A DNA stretch of 64,000 bases from Leucobacter luti. GTDB taxonomy: Bacteria; Actinomycetota; Actinomycetes; Actinomycetales; Microbacteriaceae. Below the pieces are notes generated by a model. It saw nothing but the letters and a program-made list of their open reading frames with translations. It was not told where the DNA came from and did not search any database. Where the stretch lies: positions 2,418,001 through 2,482,000 of the forward strand of contig NZ_CP080492.1 of the NCBI RefSeq assembly GCF_019464495.1, written 5' to 3'. Position 1 is the first letter of the stretch; each line of letters opens with the position of its first letter. Shown in pieces: positions 53,861 through 63,854 of the stretch. A program made the position numbers and the translations under genes.

Positions 53861-53873
53861 GGATTCCGAATCC
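53861..53873. promoter_or_regulatory. Palindrome upstream of the surface-protein gene
   Basis: GGATTCCGAATCC is a perfect palindrome. It is followed at 53882-53891 by another (GAGGATCCTC). Both lie between the LuxR-type gene and the surface-protein start and are candidate operator or leader structures. Confidence 0.4.
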
Positions 53874-53994
53874 GACGAAATGAGGATCCTCGATGAAACC
53901 CAAACCAAAGCCTCCACTGAAAGTGGAAAGGAATAACGTGCAACGGAATACTTTGCGGGGCCAAGAAGTGCCCTTTACGGCGGAGGAGGTGACT

Positions 53995-56900
53995 ATGGGG
54001 TCCGACCATTCCTACCGTGGGTTTGGGCGAGGCATCAAGAAAGTGCTCGCAACTGCGCTTGCAGCCTCCCTTCTGACTTTTGGCGGCGCAGGGGCTGCGC
54101 AAGCAGTTCAAGCACAGGTACCGCCCGCTGACAACCCACCCATGCCAGCCCAGTGCGAACTCGACCTCGTCATGAGCCTCGACCTTTCGAACAGCGTCGA
54201 TGACGCGCAGTTGCAGCAGATGCGCGACGGCGTGGCAGAACTGGCTGAGTCCCTGAGCGAGTATCCCGTGCGGTTGTCGCTTCAAAACTTCGCCTCGAAC
54301 GCACCGGCGACTAGCGCGGGCAGCAACGCTCCGTTGCCGATCACAGCGCTCGACAACGCAGGCGTGCAAGCGGTGACAGGTTGGGTCAACGGGATCCAGC
54401 GCCCCTCCAGCCAGCAGGGTGGCACAAACTGGGACCGAGCCTTCGCTGCAGTTGGTAACAGCAGCGACACCTATGACGCGCTCCTGTTCGTCACTGACGG
54501 AAACCCGACGCAGTACGGCAGCCCCGCACAGGGACCGGGCAACTCGACCAACACTGCCACGATTAACGCTGCGGTGACGAGCGCGAACGCTGTCAAGGCT
54601 CAGGGCACCCGTGTCGTCGGTGTCGGCCTGACGGACAATATCACTGACATGAACGAGTTCCGTGAGCACATGTCCCAGATCTCGGGTCCCGGTGAAGGCA
54701 GCGACTACCTGTCAACGAACTTCGAGGGGCTCTCGGACATTCTCCTCGCCCTCATCTCGGACAACTGTGCTGCAGCATCGAATCCGGCGATCGAGCTCGT
54801 GAAGACCGCCGCACTCGCCGACGGGGCAGCCGGGCTTGCCGGAGACACCGTTGAGTATTCGTTCGCCGCGACGAACACTGGCAACGTCACCCTGACTGGT
54901 GTTGAGATCTCAGATCCGAAGCCAGGGCTATCGGACTTGGTATACAGCTGGCCCGGTGAGCCAGGAGTGCTTGAGCCTGGTCAGCAAGTCACAGCGACAG
55001 CAACGTACACGATCATTGAGTCGGACCGGGACAACAAGGTGGTCCAGAACTCTGCAAGCGTCACCGGAAACCCGCCGACAGGCCCTCCGGTTACGGATGA
55101 AGATGACGCGGAGGTACTCCTTCCCAACGACCCTGCCATCGAGCTTGTGAAGACCGGTGGCCTCTCTGACGGCGCGACCGGCGTTGCCGGCGATATCGTT
55201 GAGTACTCGTTCACCGCAACGAACACCGGCGGGGTGACCCTCACCGGTGTTGAAATCACTGATCCGCTCCCTGGACTGTCGGACCTCACCTATGTCGAAT
55301 GGCCAGGCGCACCGGGCGTTCTCGAGCCCGGCCAGAGCATCACCGCGAACGCCAAGTACACGGTAAAGCAGTTGGACGTGAACACTGGCAACATCCACAA
55401 CGTCGCAACCGCCACCGGAACCCCGCCTACCGGCGACAACGTGACCGACACCGCTGACCACGACGTGCCGCTGGCGTCCAACCCCGCAATCACCCTCGTC
55501 AAGACCGGTGCTATCGCTGAGGGGCAGACTGGTAAGCCCGGTGACACCATCGAGTACAAGTTCACGGCAACTAACACCGGGAATGTGACCCTCACTGATG
55601 TGTCGATCGCCGATCAAATGCCCGGCCTCTCGGACATTGTGTACGGCGAATGGCCAAGTGAAACAGGTGTTCTTGCGCCCGGCCAGAACATCACCGCCAC
55701 CGCGAACTACACAGTGAATCAGGCCGACGTGAACGCAGGAGCTGTGGACAACACAGCTACGACTGTTGGCACCCCGCCGACCGGCGACAACGTTACGGAC
55801 GCCGACGATGCGATCGTTCCGCTGCCGCAGGATGCGCGCATCGTGGTAGAAAAGACGGGTGCGCTTGCTCAGGGCGCGACTGGTCGAGCTGGCGACACTG
55901 TGGAGTTCGGCTTCACTGTCACCAACACCGGCTCAGTGACCCTCACTAGTGTCGAGCTCGACGATCCGCTTCCCGGCCTGTCCAGCATCACGTACGGTGC
56001 ATGGCCTGCTGAGGCTGGCGTTCTCGAACCCGGGGAGAGCGTCACGGCTACGGCCAACTATGTCCTTATCCAGAGAGATATGAATGCAGGCGGCGTGGAC
56101 AACTCTGTCACCGCCACCGGTAACCCGCCAACGGGTGAACCTGTCGAAGACCAGGACGACGTGACTGTTCCTGTGGATTCAAGCCCGGCGATCGATCTTG
56201 TGAAGACAGGCGGTCTCGAAGACGGCGCAACCGGCGCGGCTGGCGACACAGTTCAGTACTCGTTCACCGCAACGAACACCGGCAATGTGACACTTACGGG
56301 TGTCACGATCTCGGACGAGCTCGACGGCCTGTCAGAGATCGCGTACGGTGCGTGGCCTGCTAACGCTGGTGTGCTTGCACCCGGAGAGAGTGTGACTGCG
56401 ACCGCATCGTATGTCCTCACGCAGAGCGATGTAGATAGCGGGCGGGTGGAGAACACTGCAACCGCTACTGGCAACCCGCCAACGGGTGATCCGGTGGAGG
56501 ATGACGACATCGTGATTGTTCCCGTTGAGCCCTCACCTGTGATCACTCTTGTGAAAGCCGGTGGGCTGGAAGACGGTGCAACCGTAGTCCCGGGTGATCT
56601 CATCGAGTACTCGTTCACCGCGCAGAACACGGGCAATGTAACGCTCACTGACGTGACAATCGCTGACGAGCTAGAAGGCCTGTCGGCGCTGAACTACACC
56701 TGGCCCGGTGAAGCAGGCGTCCTTGCTCCCGGTGAGCAGGTGACTGCAACCGCGACATACGCCATCACCCAGGCCGATATCGACGCGGGTGTTGTCCACA
56801 ACTCCGCAATGTCGACTGGCAACCCGCCGACAGGTGAGCCAGTTGAGGACGAGGATGAGCATGACGTGCCGCTCACACAGCTGCCCGGGATTGATCTGGT

Positions 56901-58035
56901 GAAGACCGGCGAGCTCGACGGTGAAGGATTCGCAGGCGATACGGTCAACTACGGTTTCACTGTCACCAACACCGGCAATGTCACGCTTTCTGATGTCACG
57001 ATTGCCGACGAGCTGGAAGGCCTGTCAGACATCGTGTTCGGCACGTGGCCCGGAACGGCTGGAGTTCTTGCCCCGGGTGAGAGCGTCACAGCCAGTGCCG
57101 CCTACACCCTCACCCAGGCTGACGTGGATGCGGGCAGCGTAGACAACACTGCAACCGCGACCGGTACCCCGCCGAACGGTGAGAACGTGACGGATACGGA
57201 CGACGTGACCGTACCTGTCGCCCCTGGCCCAGGGATCGACCTGCGGAAGTCGAGCAGCCTCGAACAGGGAGCCGGGTCAGTTGCGGGCGATACCGTCAAC
57301 TACAGCTTCACCGCCACCAATACCGGCAACGTAACGCTTACAGGCGTAACGATCGTCGATGAGATGGACGGTCTGTCTGAGCTGAGCTACACCTGGCCCG
57401 GCGAAACAGGGATTCTCGCTCCAGGTGAGCAGGTGACCGCGACAGCGACCTACACGCTCACCCAAGCTGATGTAGACGCTGGGAGCGTGGATAACCATGC
57501 GATCACTAGCGGCACCCCGCCGACCGGTGACCCGGTGGACGATGACGACGACGAGAAGACGCCGTTGCCGCAGTCTCCATCCATCGAGCTGGTGAAGACC
57601 GGGAAGCTGAACGGTGACAAGATCGTTTACGGTTTCACCGTGACCAACACTGGCAATGTCACGCTCACTGGAGTGGAAATCACTGACAAGCTCGCGGGCC
57701 TGTCGGAGATCACCTACGGCGTATGGCCGACCGAAGCGGGTGTACTCGCCCCGGGCGAGCAAGTCACTGCTTCCGCAGAGTACATGGTCACTCGTGCTGA
57801 CCGAGACCGTGGGCGAGTGGACAACCATGCCACAGCTGTCGGAAACCCGCCCTCGGGACAGTCAGTGACCGACGAAGACGACGTGAAGATCGTCGTCGGG
57901 TCGCTCGCGATCACCGGTTCTGACTATGTCGGTACGGGGATCCTCGCCACAGGTCTGCTGCTCGGCGGCGGAGCGCTCCTGCTGCTGATGGTGCGCAAGC
58001 GCCGCGCAGTTGGCGAGCTCACTGAGCTGAGCTAG
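53995..58035 (+). CDS. Secreted VWA-domain repeat protein with LAxTG sorting signal
   Basis: A 1346-residue surface protein. A signal peptide ends near residue 37 (AAQA). A von Willebrand A domain (about 55-255) has the metal-site motif DLSNS (63-67), a Thr in GGTNWDRAF and an Asp in [10 protein letters not shown]. Nine repeats of ~115 residues follow (about 263-1300), each built as (P)xIxLVKTG...[19 protein letters not shown]...GVLxPGExVTATAxYTLTQ...GNPPTGxxV, of the DUF11/DUF7507 type. The end is LAITG (from 1304), a hydrophobic segment and RKRR, a sorting signal for class E-type sortase. AGGAGGTGA before ATG 53995 decides the start; ATG 53893 would add 34 residues. It probably acts in adhesion. 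Confidence 0.92.
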   Translation: MGSDHSYRGFGRGIKKVLATALAASLLTFGGAGAAQAVQAQVPPADNPPMPAQCELDLVMSLDLSNSVDDAQLQQMRDGVAELAESLSEYPVRLSLQNFASNAPATSAGSNAPLPITALDNAGVQAVTGWVNGIQRPSSQQGGTNWDRAFAAVGNSSDTYDALLFVTDGNPTQYGSPAQGPGNSTNTATINAAVTSANAVKAQGTRVVGVGLTDNITDMNEFREHMSQISGPGEGSDYLSTNFEGLSDILLALISDNCAAASNPAIELVKTAALADGAAGLAGDTVEYSFAATNTGNVTLTGVEISDPKPGLSDLVYSWPGEPGVLEPGQQVTATATYTIIESDRDNKVVQNSASVTGNPPTGPPVTDEDDAEVLLPNDPAIELVKTGGLSDGATGVAGDIVEYSFTATNTGGVTLTGVEITDPLPGLSDLTYVEWPGAPGVLEPGQSITANAKYTVKQLDVNTGNIHNVATATGTPPTGDNVTDTADHDVPLASNPAITLVKTGAIAEGQTGKPGDTIEYKFTATNTGNVTLTDVSIADQMPGLSDIVYGEWPSETGVLAPGQNITATANYTVNQADVNAGAVDNTATTVGTPPTGDNVTDADDAIVPLPQDARIVVEKTGALAQGATGRAGDTVEFGFTVTNTGSVTLTSVELDDPLPGLSSITYGAWPAEAGVLEPGESVTATANYVLIQRDMNAGGVDNSVTATGNPPTGEPVEDQDDVTVPVDSSPAIDLVKTGGLEDGATGAAGDTVQYSFTATNTGNVTLTGVTISDELDGLSEIAYGAWPANAGVLAPGESVTATASYVLTQSDVDSGRVENTATATGNPPTGDPVEDDDIVIVPVEPSPVITLVKAGGLEDGATVVPGDLIEYSFTAQNTGNVTLTDVTIADELEGLSALNYTWPGEAGVLAPGEQVTATATYAITQADIDAGVVHNSAMSTGNPPTGEPVEDEDEHDVPLTQLPGIDLVKTGELDGEGFAGDTVNYGFTVTNTGNVTLSDVTIADELEGLSDIVFGTWPGTAGVLAPGESVTASAAYTLTQADVDAGSVDNTATATGTPPNGENVTDTDDVTVPVAPGPGIDLRKSSSLEQGAGSVAGDTVNYSFTATNTGNVTLTGVTIVDEMDGLSELSYTWPGETGILAPGEQVTATATYTLTQADVDAGSVDNHAITSGTPPTGDPVDDDDDEKTPLPQSPSIELVKTGKLNGDKIVYGFTVTNTGNVTLTGVEITDKLAGLSEITYGVWPTEAGVLAPGEQVTASAEYMVTRADRDRGRVDNHATAVGNPPSGQSVTDEDDVKIVVGSLAITGSDYVGTGILATGLLLGGGALLLLMVRKRRAVGELTELS
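54781..57900 (+). repeat. Nine ~345-base tandem repeats in the surface-protein gene
   Basis: Each unit codes for one ~115-residue beta-sandwich-like domain. Units are diverged at the DNA level; the seventh and ninth have shortened N-terminal loops. The array could recombine to change length. Confidence 0.9.
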
Positions 58036-58049
58036 CAACGAGTTCATTG

Positions 58050-58103
58050 GGCACCGTCTCAAGCCCTCGGGTTCCCCCCCCCGCAAGGGCTTGAGTCGGT
58101 GCC
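58050..58103 (+). terminator. Hairpin with C9 loop after the surface-protein gene
   Basis: Eighteen-base arms with one mismatch enclose a loop containing nine consecutive Cs (58074-58082). It lies 15 bases after the surface-protein stop. It may be a terminator, or the first stem-loop of the RNA element described next. Confidence 0.7.
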
Positions 58104-58234
58104 TCGTGGGTCAAAGCCGCGCTAAGACCCGCCACACAGACAATGGCCGCCGCCGCTTGGTGGAGTTCCATAAGTGCTGATTGTGGCGTCCAACGCCGCC
58201 GGGTCTCCCCCCCCTGCGAGCCAAGGCGGCGTTT

Positions 58235-58280
58235 GTGTGCCCCGTATCGGACCCTAGTCCGATACGGGGCACACACCTTT
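58235..58280 (+). terminator. Strong intrinsic terminator
   Basis: A perfect 18-base stem with loop CCTA (58235-58274) is followed by ACCTTTTA. It ends whatever is transcribed from the poly-C hairpins. Confidence 0.85.
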
Positions 58281-58792
58281 TATAGGAGCAGTCGATCTCC
58301 AGCTAAAGCCTGAAACACGAACCGGGCCAGTGTTTGCATCGCGCACCCAAATCGCCGCACGGGGTGAGCTTGATCTGTCTGCGCGATGAGATGACGCAAC
58401 CAGATTTCACCCAGCTGCTCATCAGAGGCTGAAGCCTCCCTAAGTACAGCGGGCCGGAGTTTAGGCTGGCGATCATCTAGACGGCAGGTTTACCAGCTGG
58501 ATGTGAGCTAGACCCCCAACAAGCGCCGAACAGACCAAGCAGAAATTGCAGAACTAGCAGCCGAACGGCCAGGAGTGAGCAAAGTTCACAGGCAATGAAA
58601 CTGATGCGATTTCAGGGGGATGAAAGTGGCTCAGTTGAGCAGTCGCGAGCGCTTATCTGTGCGGGCATGATCGAGACCCCTTGGAAAGTGGCCAGCCCAT
58701 GGCCGCCAAGGGCAGACGATTCAGGAACCACGAGAATGGCATACAAAGCTTCAAAACTCACGACCCACACCTATGCACCGGAATGCGCACCC
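58281..58792. other. Gene-poor decayed stretch
   Basis: No intact gene is supported. The open frame starting at 58595 runs into the recombinase relic that follows, but its first ~65 codons match nothing recognisable. Confidence 0.4.
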
Positions 58793-59060
58793 CGCGTGAT
58801 CGAATACCTCCGTATCCACGACACCGACACCGAACCAGAAGCGCAGGAAGCCCTCCGGGGAACTGTCGAGGCCCTGTTTATTGACGCCACTTCTGGGGTG
58901 AACGGCTGTCAGCCGTAGCTTAGCGATGCTGACTGCGGCGAGGCGGGGTAACGTAATCAGGGTCGCTACTATCGACCGTCTCTGCGCCACCCTTGCAGAT
59001 GCAATCGACGTGCTGACGCTCCTCACTGGGATGGGGTTGGAAGTGCAGTTCGGTGACTAA
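58793..59060 (+). pseudogene. Serine recombinase relic (N-terminal domain, frameshifted)
   Basis: The first part reads VIEYLRIHDTDTEPEAQEAL and VEALFIDATSGVNGCQP, matching the start of a resolvase catalytic domain but with His where the catalytic Ser should be (RIH for RVS). After a frame change near 58916-58938 the match resumes with MLTAARRGNVIRVATIDRLC and ADAIDVLTLLTGMGLEVQFG, ending at a TAA. The C-terminal DNA-binding part is missing. This is a second dead recombinase, different in sequence from the one at 51305. Confidence 0.7.
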
Positions 59061-59192
59061 AAGCTGATCTGCCAACCTGGGACGCTTGAACGATCAACAG
59101 CGGAGGAACGCGACCGCACGTGCACGGAATTCTGGTGGGTAGGGGCGTGGCCTGTTGGTGAGCCTTCCTGAAGGCCATCGACTAGCTACCCC

Positions 59193-59250
59193 GAGTGGAA
59201 ACCAAACTGTAGGCCAGGTCAGAGTGGAAACCAAACTGTAGGTCAGGTCA
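59193..59250. repeat. 29-base direct tandem repeat
   Basis: Two adjacent 29-base copies (59193-59221 and 59222-59250) begin GAGTGGAAACCAAACTGTAG and differ at one base. They may be remnant ends of an insertion sequence or iterated binding sites. Confidence 0.8.
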
Positions 59251-59272
59251 GAATGTCACCTAAACGTGCACC

Positions 59273-59329
59273 ACACCCAAGCGCTCAGGGCGGTCCGTTT
59301 CGTACGGGCCGCCCTGAGCGCTTGGGTGT
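59273..59329. terminator. 25-base inverted repeat
   Basis: Arms of 25 bases with one mismatch and a 7-base loop. It is free-standing and not followed by a T-run. It could be a bidirectional terminator left from lost neighbours. Confidence 0.6.
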
Positions 59330-59785
59330 TGTGCGACTGGACGGTGAGTGCTCGGTCACTTCAGCGCACAGCTCGTCCAGAGATTCCAGGGCAGCTCTCC
59401 TCAAGCACTCACCCGGAGACATAAGCAGCGGGTCCCATCGCACCACGGCGTGAACCCAAGAATGCTCGAGCGCTGACACAGATTCGCGGCGATAGGTGGA
59501 CGCCCGTGCCATATCGGCACGCCGTTGCGGCACGCAGTCGTGAACACCTCGCGCTTGGGGCGCAGGAGTCATGCACATTCCACGAGCCAGCGCGCGGCAG
59601 CTGGTAGTGGCACCGCGAGCGGGCCGATGCTGCAGGCCCGGCGTACGTCCGAAGAGACGGAGCGACACGGCGCTGGCTGCCGCGCACACGAAAGTCCTCC
59701 AACGCTATTAGACTGGGTACAACAGTGAGGGCGTCGCCCTGCGCTGATACCACGGGGCTCGGGGGGACCGGACCTGGAGGTCGTG

Positions 59786-62344
59786 TTGCGTAAGGTGCTC
59801 TATCAGCCACGCCCACACACGGTGCAAGTGCTGCGCCGCTATCTGCTCGCTGGCTACGACGTGGAGCTCCTATCTCCGCGTGGAAACGGGGGGACGAGCT
59901 TTCTTCGAGAGTTCCTGACTGAGATTCGAGAGCACGGGCATGCAGTGCTGTTGTTGCCTGAGGTTGGCGAAGAACGGCCGCTGCCGAGCGCTCTGTTAGC
60001 CGCGCTCTCGGAACACGGTCGCGCGGTGCCCACCTCCGCGATGAGCTCGCCAGCGGAACTCGCCTCGCACATGGAGCGGGCATACGGCGGGCGTCCGCTC
60101 ACGCTCCTGGTCGATGGGCCACAGGCCCTGCCACCGATGCTGCGGGCGGCGGTAGCGCACTATCGTCTCGTCGCTCCCGTGCAGATCGCGCTCCTCACGG
60201 ATCGGGAAACCCCTGCCGCTGTGCGCGCACCGCAGGCGGTGTCTGTTCATCTGCCGATGCTCACGCTGGAGGAACTGGGTGCGGTGCTCAATGGTGCGTG
60301 TGGCGCTCCGCTGGACGCTCAATCGGTGAGTCGCGTCTACGCGAAGTCTGCTGGGCTGGTGAAGCTCGCACTGGCCATCAGCGAAGTCGGGATCATTGAG
60401 GGCCAGCTGAAGATGATTGACGGCAACTGGGTCGCGGTGCAAGATCTCTGGAGTAATCGACTCCTTCCCATAGTGCGTAGTTATGCACAACTGGAGGAGC
60501 CGGCAGACGTCGATGCGCTCGAACTACTGAGCGTGGCGGGGTTGGTCTCAGCGACCGAAGCTCTGACGCTTGTGGGTGAGGCGCAACTCGAGCGCCTGGA
60601 GCGCTCCCGGGTGGTGTCTATTGAACCGTCCGGGACACGCCACTGGGTCACGGTGACGCCGCCGATCCTTGGCGAGATGTACCGGCATAGCCGGTCGCCG
60701 ATGCGTCTTGCGCGCGTAGCCGGACGAATTGAAGAGGTGACGTCACGCAGGCTGGAGGCGCAGGATCCGCCGCAGCGGCAGATACGTGTCTCGCCCGTGA
60801 ACCCGCTCCTGTTGCGGCGGGTTGCTGCGCAGCGGGCAGCAACTATGCACGAGGCCAAGAGCGGGTGGGGAGAACAGCCCTCTGGTAGCACGGGGGTGCG
60901 GTATGTGCAGACGATGATCGACCAGTATGCGCCAGCGCAGGAGACGCTACGGGTGATCTCAGCAGCTCTTGATACCGAGCCCGCACGGGAAGACCGCGCC
61001 TGGCTGCGCATCTGGCAAGCACGGGTGCACGCGCATCAGCTGGGGGATCTGCAGCGCGCGCTCGCGATCCTCGACGGGGAGACCGAACTGGCGCAGTACC
61101 AGGGTCTCATCGTTGCGGCGCGGATCCGGCTCTGCAGCGACCTCGACGTCATCCCTCTGGACGCTGAGAAGCAACTCGCGGATCTCAACGGACTCCCGCT
61201 CTCCGTGCAGGCGGAAATGCGCCGAGTGCTCGTGGGCGTGCACTACGTACGTGGCCACCTCTCCCTCGCTGAGGCAACTCTCACGGAGGCGCTGGGAGAG
61301 GGCAGCGCAGGGCCGCAGGATCGGCTGCGCGTGTATGAAGCCCTCATTGCTCTCGAGCAAGGTCGATACGAGCGGGCCATGCGGCTCGCCACGCTGGGTT
61401 TCGAGCGCGCGAAAGATGAACTCGACGGAATGATGATGCGCTCGTTCGTCTACGTACTGAGTCTGCTCATCGTGGTACGCGGTCAAGGCGTGAGTATTGC
61501 AAAATACACCGAGCTTGTTGCCGCGCTGGGAGACGTCCCTGTTTTCCCGCAGGGAGCCTATCTCGGGATCCGGGTCTGCGGGATACTGAGCGTCACCGCC
61601 TCAGCTGATGAACTGCGCGGGCTGGTGCGCGCACTCGACCGCGTGGATCTGCCCAGCTCGACGCTTCCCGGTACCTCCCGAGAGTGGGCCGAGGCGAAGC
61701 TGGCGGCAGCCGACGGCGAACCGGGATCTGCTGCCCAGCGGTGCTGGGACGATGCGCTGGACCTGCGCAGACGCGGCGGGTACCTTGCCGCAGCGCAGGC
61801 TGCGGTGCACTCGCTTCAGTATCGCTTCGACGAAGTACGGGCGCACCTCGTCACTGAATGGCTCTCAGAGCTCGAGAGTGAGCAGCTCTCAGCCACCCTC
61901 GCGTTTCTGCGAGCCCGAGCGCACGGAAACGCCACTGAGCTCCAGGAAGTGATCCCGCGCCTGGCATCGACGGGACAGGTGGGGCACGCGATGCAGGCCT
62001 ACCGCGATCTCCGCCTGCTGCCCAGTGTGCGCGGGAATCGGGAGCTCGCAGACCAGATCGCCGCTGATTGGGAGAAATTCAGTGCGACGCTGGAAAACAG
62101 TGGCCTCGACCTCCTCCAAGTGGTCGCTTCTGAGGCCAAACTCACGCGTCGAGAAGAAGAGGTCGCTCGGCTCATCGCCGCGGGGCTCACGAACCGGCAA
62201 ATCCAAGAGGCGCTGGTACTCAGTATCCGCACAGTCGAGAATCACGTGCACCGGCTCATGCGAAAACTCCGGGTGTCGACGAGACAGGAAGTTGCCGACT
62301 CAGTGAACAGCTGGCTGGGCCACGATTCCCGCGAGCTTACCTAA
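59786..62344 (+). CDS. Large LuxR-type (LAL-like) regulator
   Basis: About 852 residues. An N-terminal AAA-like region has ELLSPRGNGGTSFLREFL in the P-loop position, where the lysine of G-x-G-K-S/T is missing, and a Walker B-like LTLLVDGPQ. A long helical-repeat middle follows, then a C-terminal LuxR HTH (KLTRREEEVARLIAAGLTNRQIQEALVLSIRTVENHVHRLMRKL). GGAGG stands 2 bases before GTG 59783 and 5 before TTG 59786, so TTG is the better start. The lost lysine suggests ATP is bound poorly or not at all. It may regulate nearby surface-protein genes. Confidence 0.88.
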   Translation: MRKVLYQPRPHTVQVLRRYLLAGYDVELLSPRGNGGTSFLREFLTEIREHGHAVLLLPEVGEERPLPSALLAALSEHGRAVPTSAMSSPAELASHMERAYGGRPLTLLVDGPQALPPMLRAAVAHYRLVAPVQIALLTDRETPAAVRAPQAVSVHLPMLTLEELGAVLNGACGAPLDAQSVSRVYAKSAGLVKLALAISEVGIIEGQLKMIDGNWVAVQDLWSNRLLPIVRSYAQLEEPADVDALELLSVAGLVSATEALTLVGEAQLERLERSRVVSIEPSGTRHWVTVTPPILGEMYRHSRSPMRLARVAGRIEEVTSRRLEAQDPPQRQIRVSPVNPLLLRRVAAQRAATMHEAKSGWGEQPSGSTGVRYVQTMIDQYAPAQETLRVISAALDTEPAREDRAWLRIWQARVHAHQLGDLQRALAILDGETELAQYQGLIVAARIRLCSDLDVIPLDAEKQLADLNGLPLSVQAEMRRVLVGVHYVRGHLSLAEATLTEALGEGSAGPQDRLRVYEALIALEQGRYERAMRLATLGFERAKDELDGMMMRSFVYVLSLLIVVRGQGVSIAKYTELVAALGDVPVFPQGAYLGIRVCGILSVTASADELRGLVRALDRVDLPSSTLPGTSREWAEAKLAAADGEPGSAAQRCWDDALDLRRRGGYLAAAQAAVHSLQYRFDEVRAHLVTEWLSELESEQLSATLAFLRARAHGNATELQEVIPRLASTGQVGHAMQAYRDLRLLPSVRGNRELADQIAADWEKFSATLENSGLDLLQVVASEAKLTRREEEVARLIAAGLTNRQIQEALVLSIRTVENHVHRLMRKLRVSTRQEVADSVNSWLGHDSRELT

Positions 62345-62996
62345 CGCAGGAGCATGCGAGGGTAGGCAGATACTCAGGACTCGCGGGACATCACTCTACT
62401 ACCCAGCACCTGTACTCAGTACTGACCAAAACTCGTTTCTACTGCCTAGTGTGTTTCATGAGAGGTAGACAACGCGCCAGCAGTCCCGGGTTTCCGGGCT
62501 CGGAGCGGAAAGGGAGGGGCAAGGCTCCGGTCATGTCTCTGTGTGCTTCTCACAGCTGGTGGATTCTTCGCAACGACGGAGTTGATGAAGCTAGCACTTC
62601 GCTGTGGTCGACCGATACCCCCATCCCCCATCCCCTCGGTCGGCCACAGCGTCATTCGTGCCGGTGGCGAGCGGGGTGCCGCGCTCGCAGGCGAGGAACG
62701 GGCCTCGGTCCCGCAATCGCCACGCAACCTCGACTCACCGCTTGAGCCCCAATCGCCTGAAAACACTTGACAGGAAGCGCGCTGGAGAAGTATTTTTCTC
62801 ACGCAAGGCCTGACACTGAAGCCGCGCCGTGATCCCCAATCAGTCCCCGGCGCGATAAACGATCCAGTAGGTGTCAGACCGGGTCTCCACGGAATCCGTC
62901 GCGAAGCCGGGGGACCCAGCACTCCCTCAACGGCCACTCATCGGTGCGCGAGCCCGAGGGCTGCGTAGCCTGATTCAGATGACTGTTTTGGTGCAG
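62345..62996. other. Gene-free stretch of about 0.65 kb
   Basis: Open frames on both strands exist but have no recognisable product, ribosome site or consistent codon bias. A 7-base inverted repeat (CTGACAC near 62808 and GTGTCAG near 62872) is the only structure noted. Confidence 0.4.
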
Positions 62997-63272
62997 CTAC
63001 GCGCCGAGTCGCTGGTCCAATGCCACACGCTCAGGGCCCCGTAGCGCGCGCAACTCTTGCTGGAAGTGTGCGCAGAGTGCAGATGCTTCAAACGGCGAAT
63101 CATCTGTGCAGCGGATCATGTCGCGCACCTCCTCGATCTGCTCACAGCTCGCGCAGGTCTGGGGGGAAGTGCTTCCGGGGTGGGCGCAGAGCGTGCGGTA
63201 CGCGCGAACGAGTGCCTCGGCGACGCCGTGCAGGCGCGCGCGTGAGTCCCCCACGAAACCCGCTTCGCTCAC
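62997..63272 (-). CDS. Small Cys-containing protein of unknown function
   Basis: A possible 91-residue protein, largely helical, with five cysteines (AYRTLCAHPG, CASCEQIEEVRDMIRC, ALCAHFQQEL). A C-x-x-C pair suggests metal or redox binding. GGAGGGG stands 4 bases before GTG 63272 and third-position GC is high. No family is recognised and it has no clear partner. Confidence 0.5.
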   Translation of the reverse strand: MSEAGFVGDSRARLHGVAEALVRAYRTLCAHPGSTSPQTCASCEQIEEVRDMIRCTDDSPFEASALCAHFQQELRALRGPERVALDQRLGA

Positions 63273-63365
63273 GTCCCCTCCCCACTGAGGTCAACAGCCA
63301 ATGTTGATTTCCACACATTCAAGACCCCTGGGCTACTCATGTCAAGATGAAAGTGCCACTCATGC

Positions 63366-63854
63366 TTGACGAAACCTGATGGAGAGCGCATCGTGCAGCG
63401 CCCGGATGCCACGTTGGTCTGGGCCGTTGGTGCTGTCGGCTTGAGCCGGGCGACCCAGCCTGAACCGACGACTGCACCCCATGGCAAGATTTTTGCCGGC
63501 TGGAACACGTCTGAAGTTGGGAACGGCGTCTACCCTGCCGGTGCGACTACCTTCCCGGCAGGCAACCTCAGACTGTATGCGCAATGGACGGATGACACTC
63601 TGCACGTGGAAGATGGCTCGGTGACGGTTGAGGGCCTCCGAGTCGAGGGCAACGCGAGCGGCGTATACGAGAGTGCCGCGGCGACAGTCACCTATGTTTA
63701 CGAGGCGCAGGACCAGGGGGGGGTGACGCCCCAACCGCCCGTGGTGCATCCGCCGGGTGCTGGGACACTCCCACCGAGTGGCGGGCTCGCCAACACGGGG
63801 CTCGGAGCGAGATGGCCACTCGCAGTTGTCGGGGACGTGGGCGACCGGATTTGA
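63366..63854 (+). pseudogene. C-terminal fragment of a LAxTG surface protein
   Basis: About 160 codons containing a Listeria/Bacteroides-type (InlB B) repeat, HGKIFAGWNTSEVGNGVYPA to NLRLYAQW. A Pro/Gly-rich spacer follows with an eight-G run (63716-63723), then a LANTG sorting motif. The membrane segment and basic tail that must follow LANTG are cut off after ~10 residues (PLAVVGDVGDRI, stop). The apparent TTG start lacks a ribosome site and there is no signal peptide, so both ends look truncated. It is probably a relic of a second sortase-anchored protein. Confidence 0.7.

Larger units (their letters stand above)
58050..58280 (+). ncRNA. Possible 6C-like RNA (two poly-C-loop hairpins plus terminator)
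   Basis: Two stem-loops each carry a run of at least six Cs in the loop: nine Cs in 58050-58103 and eight Cs in 58192-58233 (stem AACGCCGCC/GGCGGCGTT). An intrinsic terminator follows at once. Actinobacterial 6C RNA is defined by two such C-loop stems. Against this, the known RNA is about 100 bases or less with adjacent stems, while these are about 90 bases apart. The first hairpin could simply be the terminator of the surface gene. Confidence 0.4.
59061..59782. other. Non-coding stretch with repeats before the large LuxR gene
   Basis: No gene is supported; overlapping frames on both strands look like shadows of GC-rich sequence. It holds a 29-base direct repeat and a 57-base inverted repeat described separately. 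A stem-like AT-rich segment near 59700-59720 may contain the promoter of the next gene. Confidence 0.4.

Noticed and set aside
54781-57900. Regular ~345-base repeats considered as a CRISPR or satellite array
   Set aside because: They encode protein repeats in one long frame, units are diverged and there are no short identical repeats with unique spacers.
59273-59329. Long inverted repeat considered as insertion-sequence terminal repeats
   Set aside because: The arms are only 7 bases apart with no transposase between them, so it is a hairpin and not a pair of IS ends.
62449-62745. A 98-codon open frame after the large LuxR gene
   Set aside because: It is Arg/Pro/Ser-rich with no domain or ribosome site and overlaps equally weak frames on both strands.
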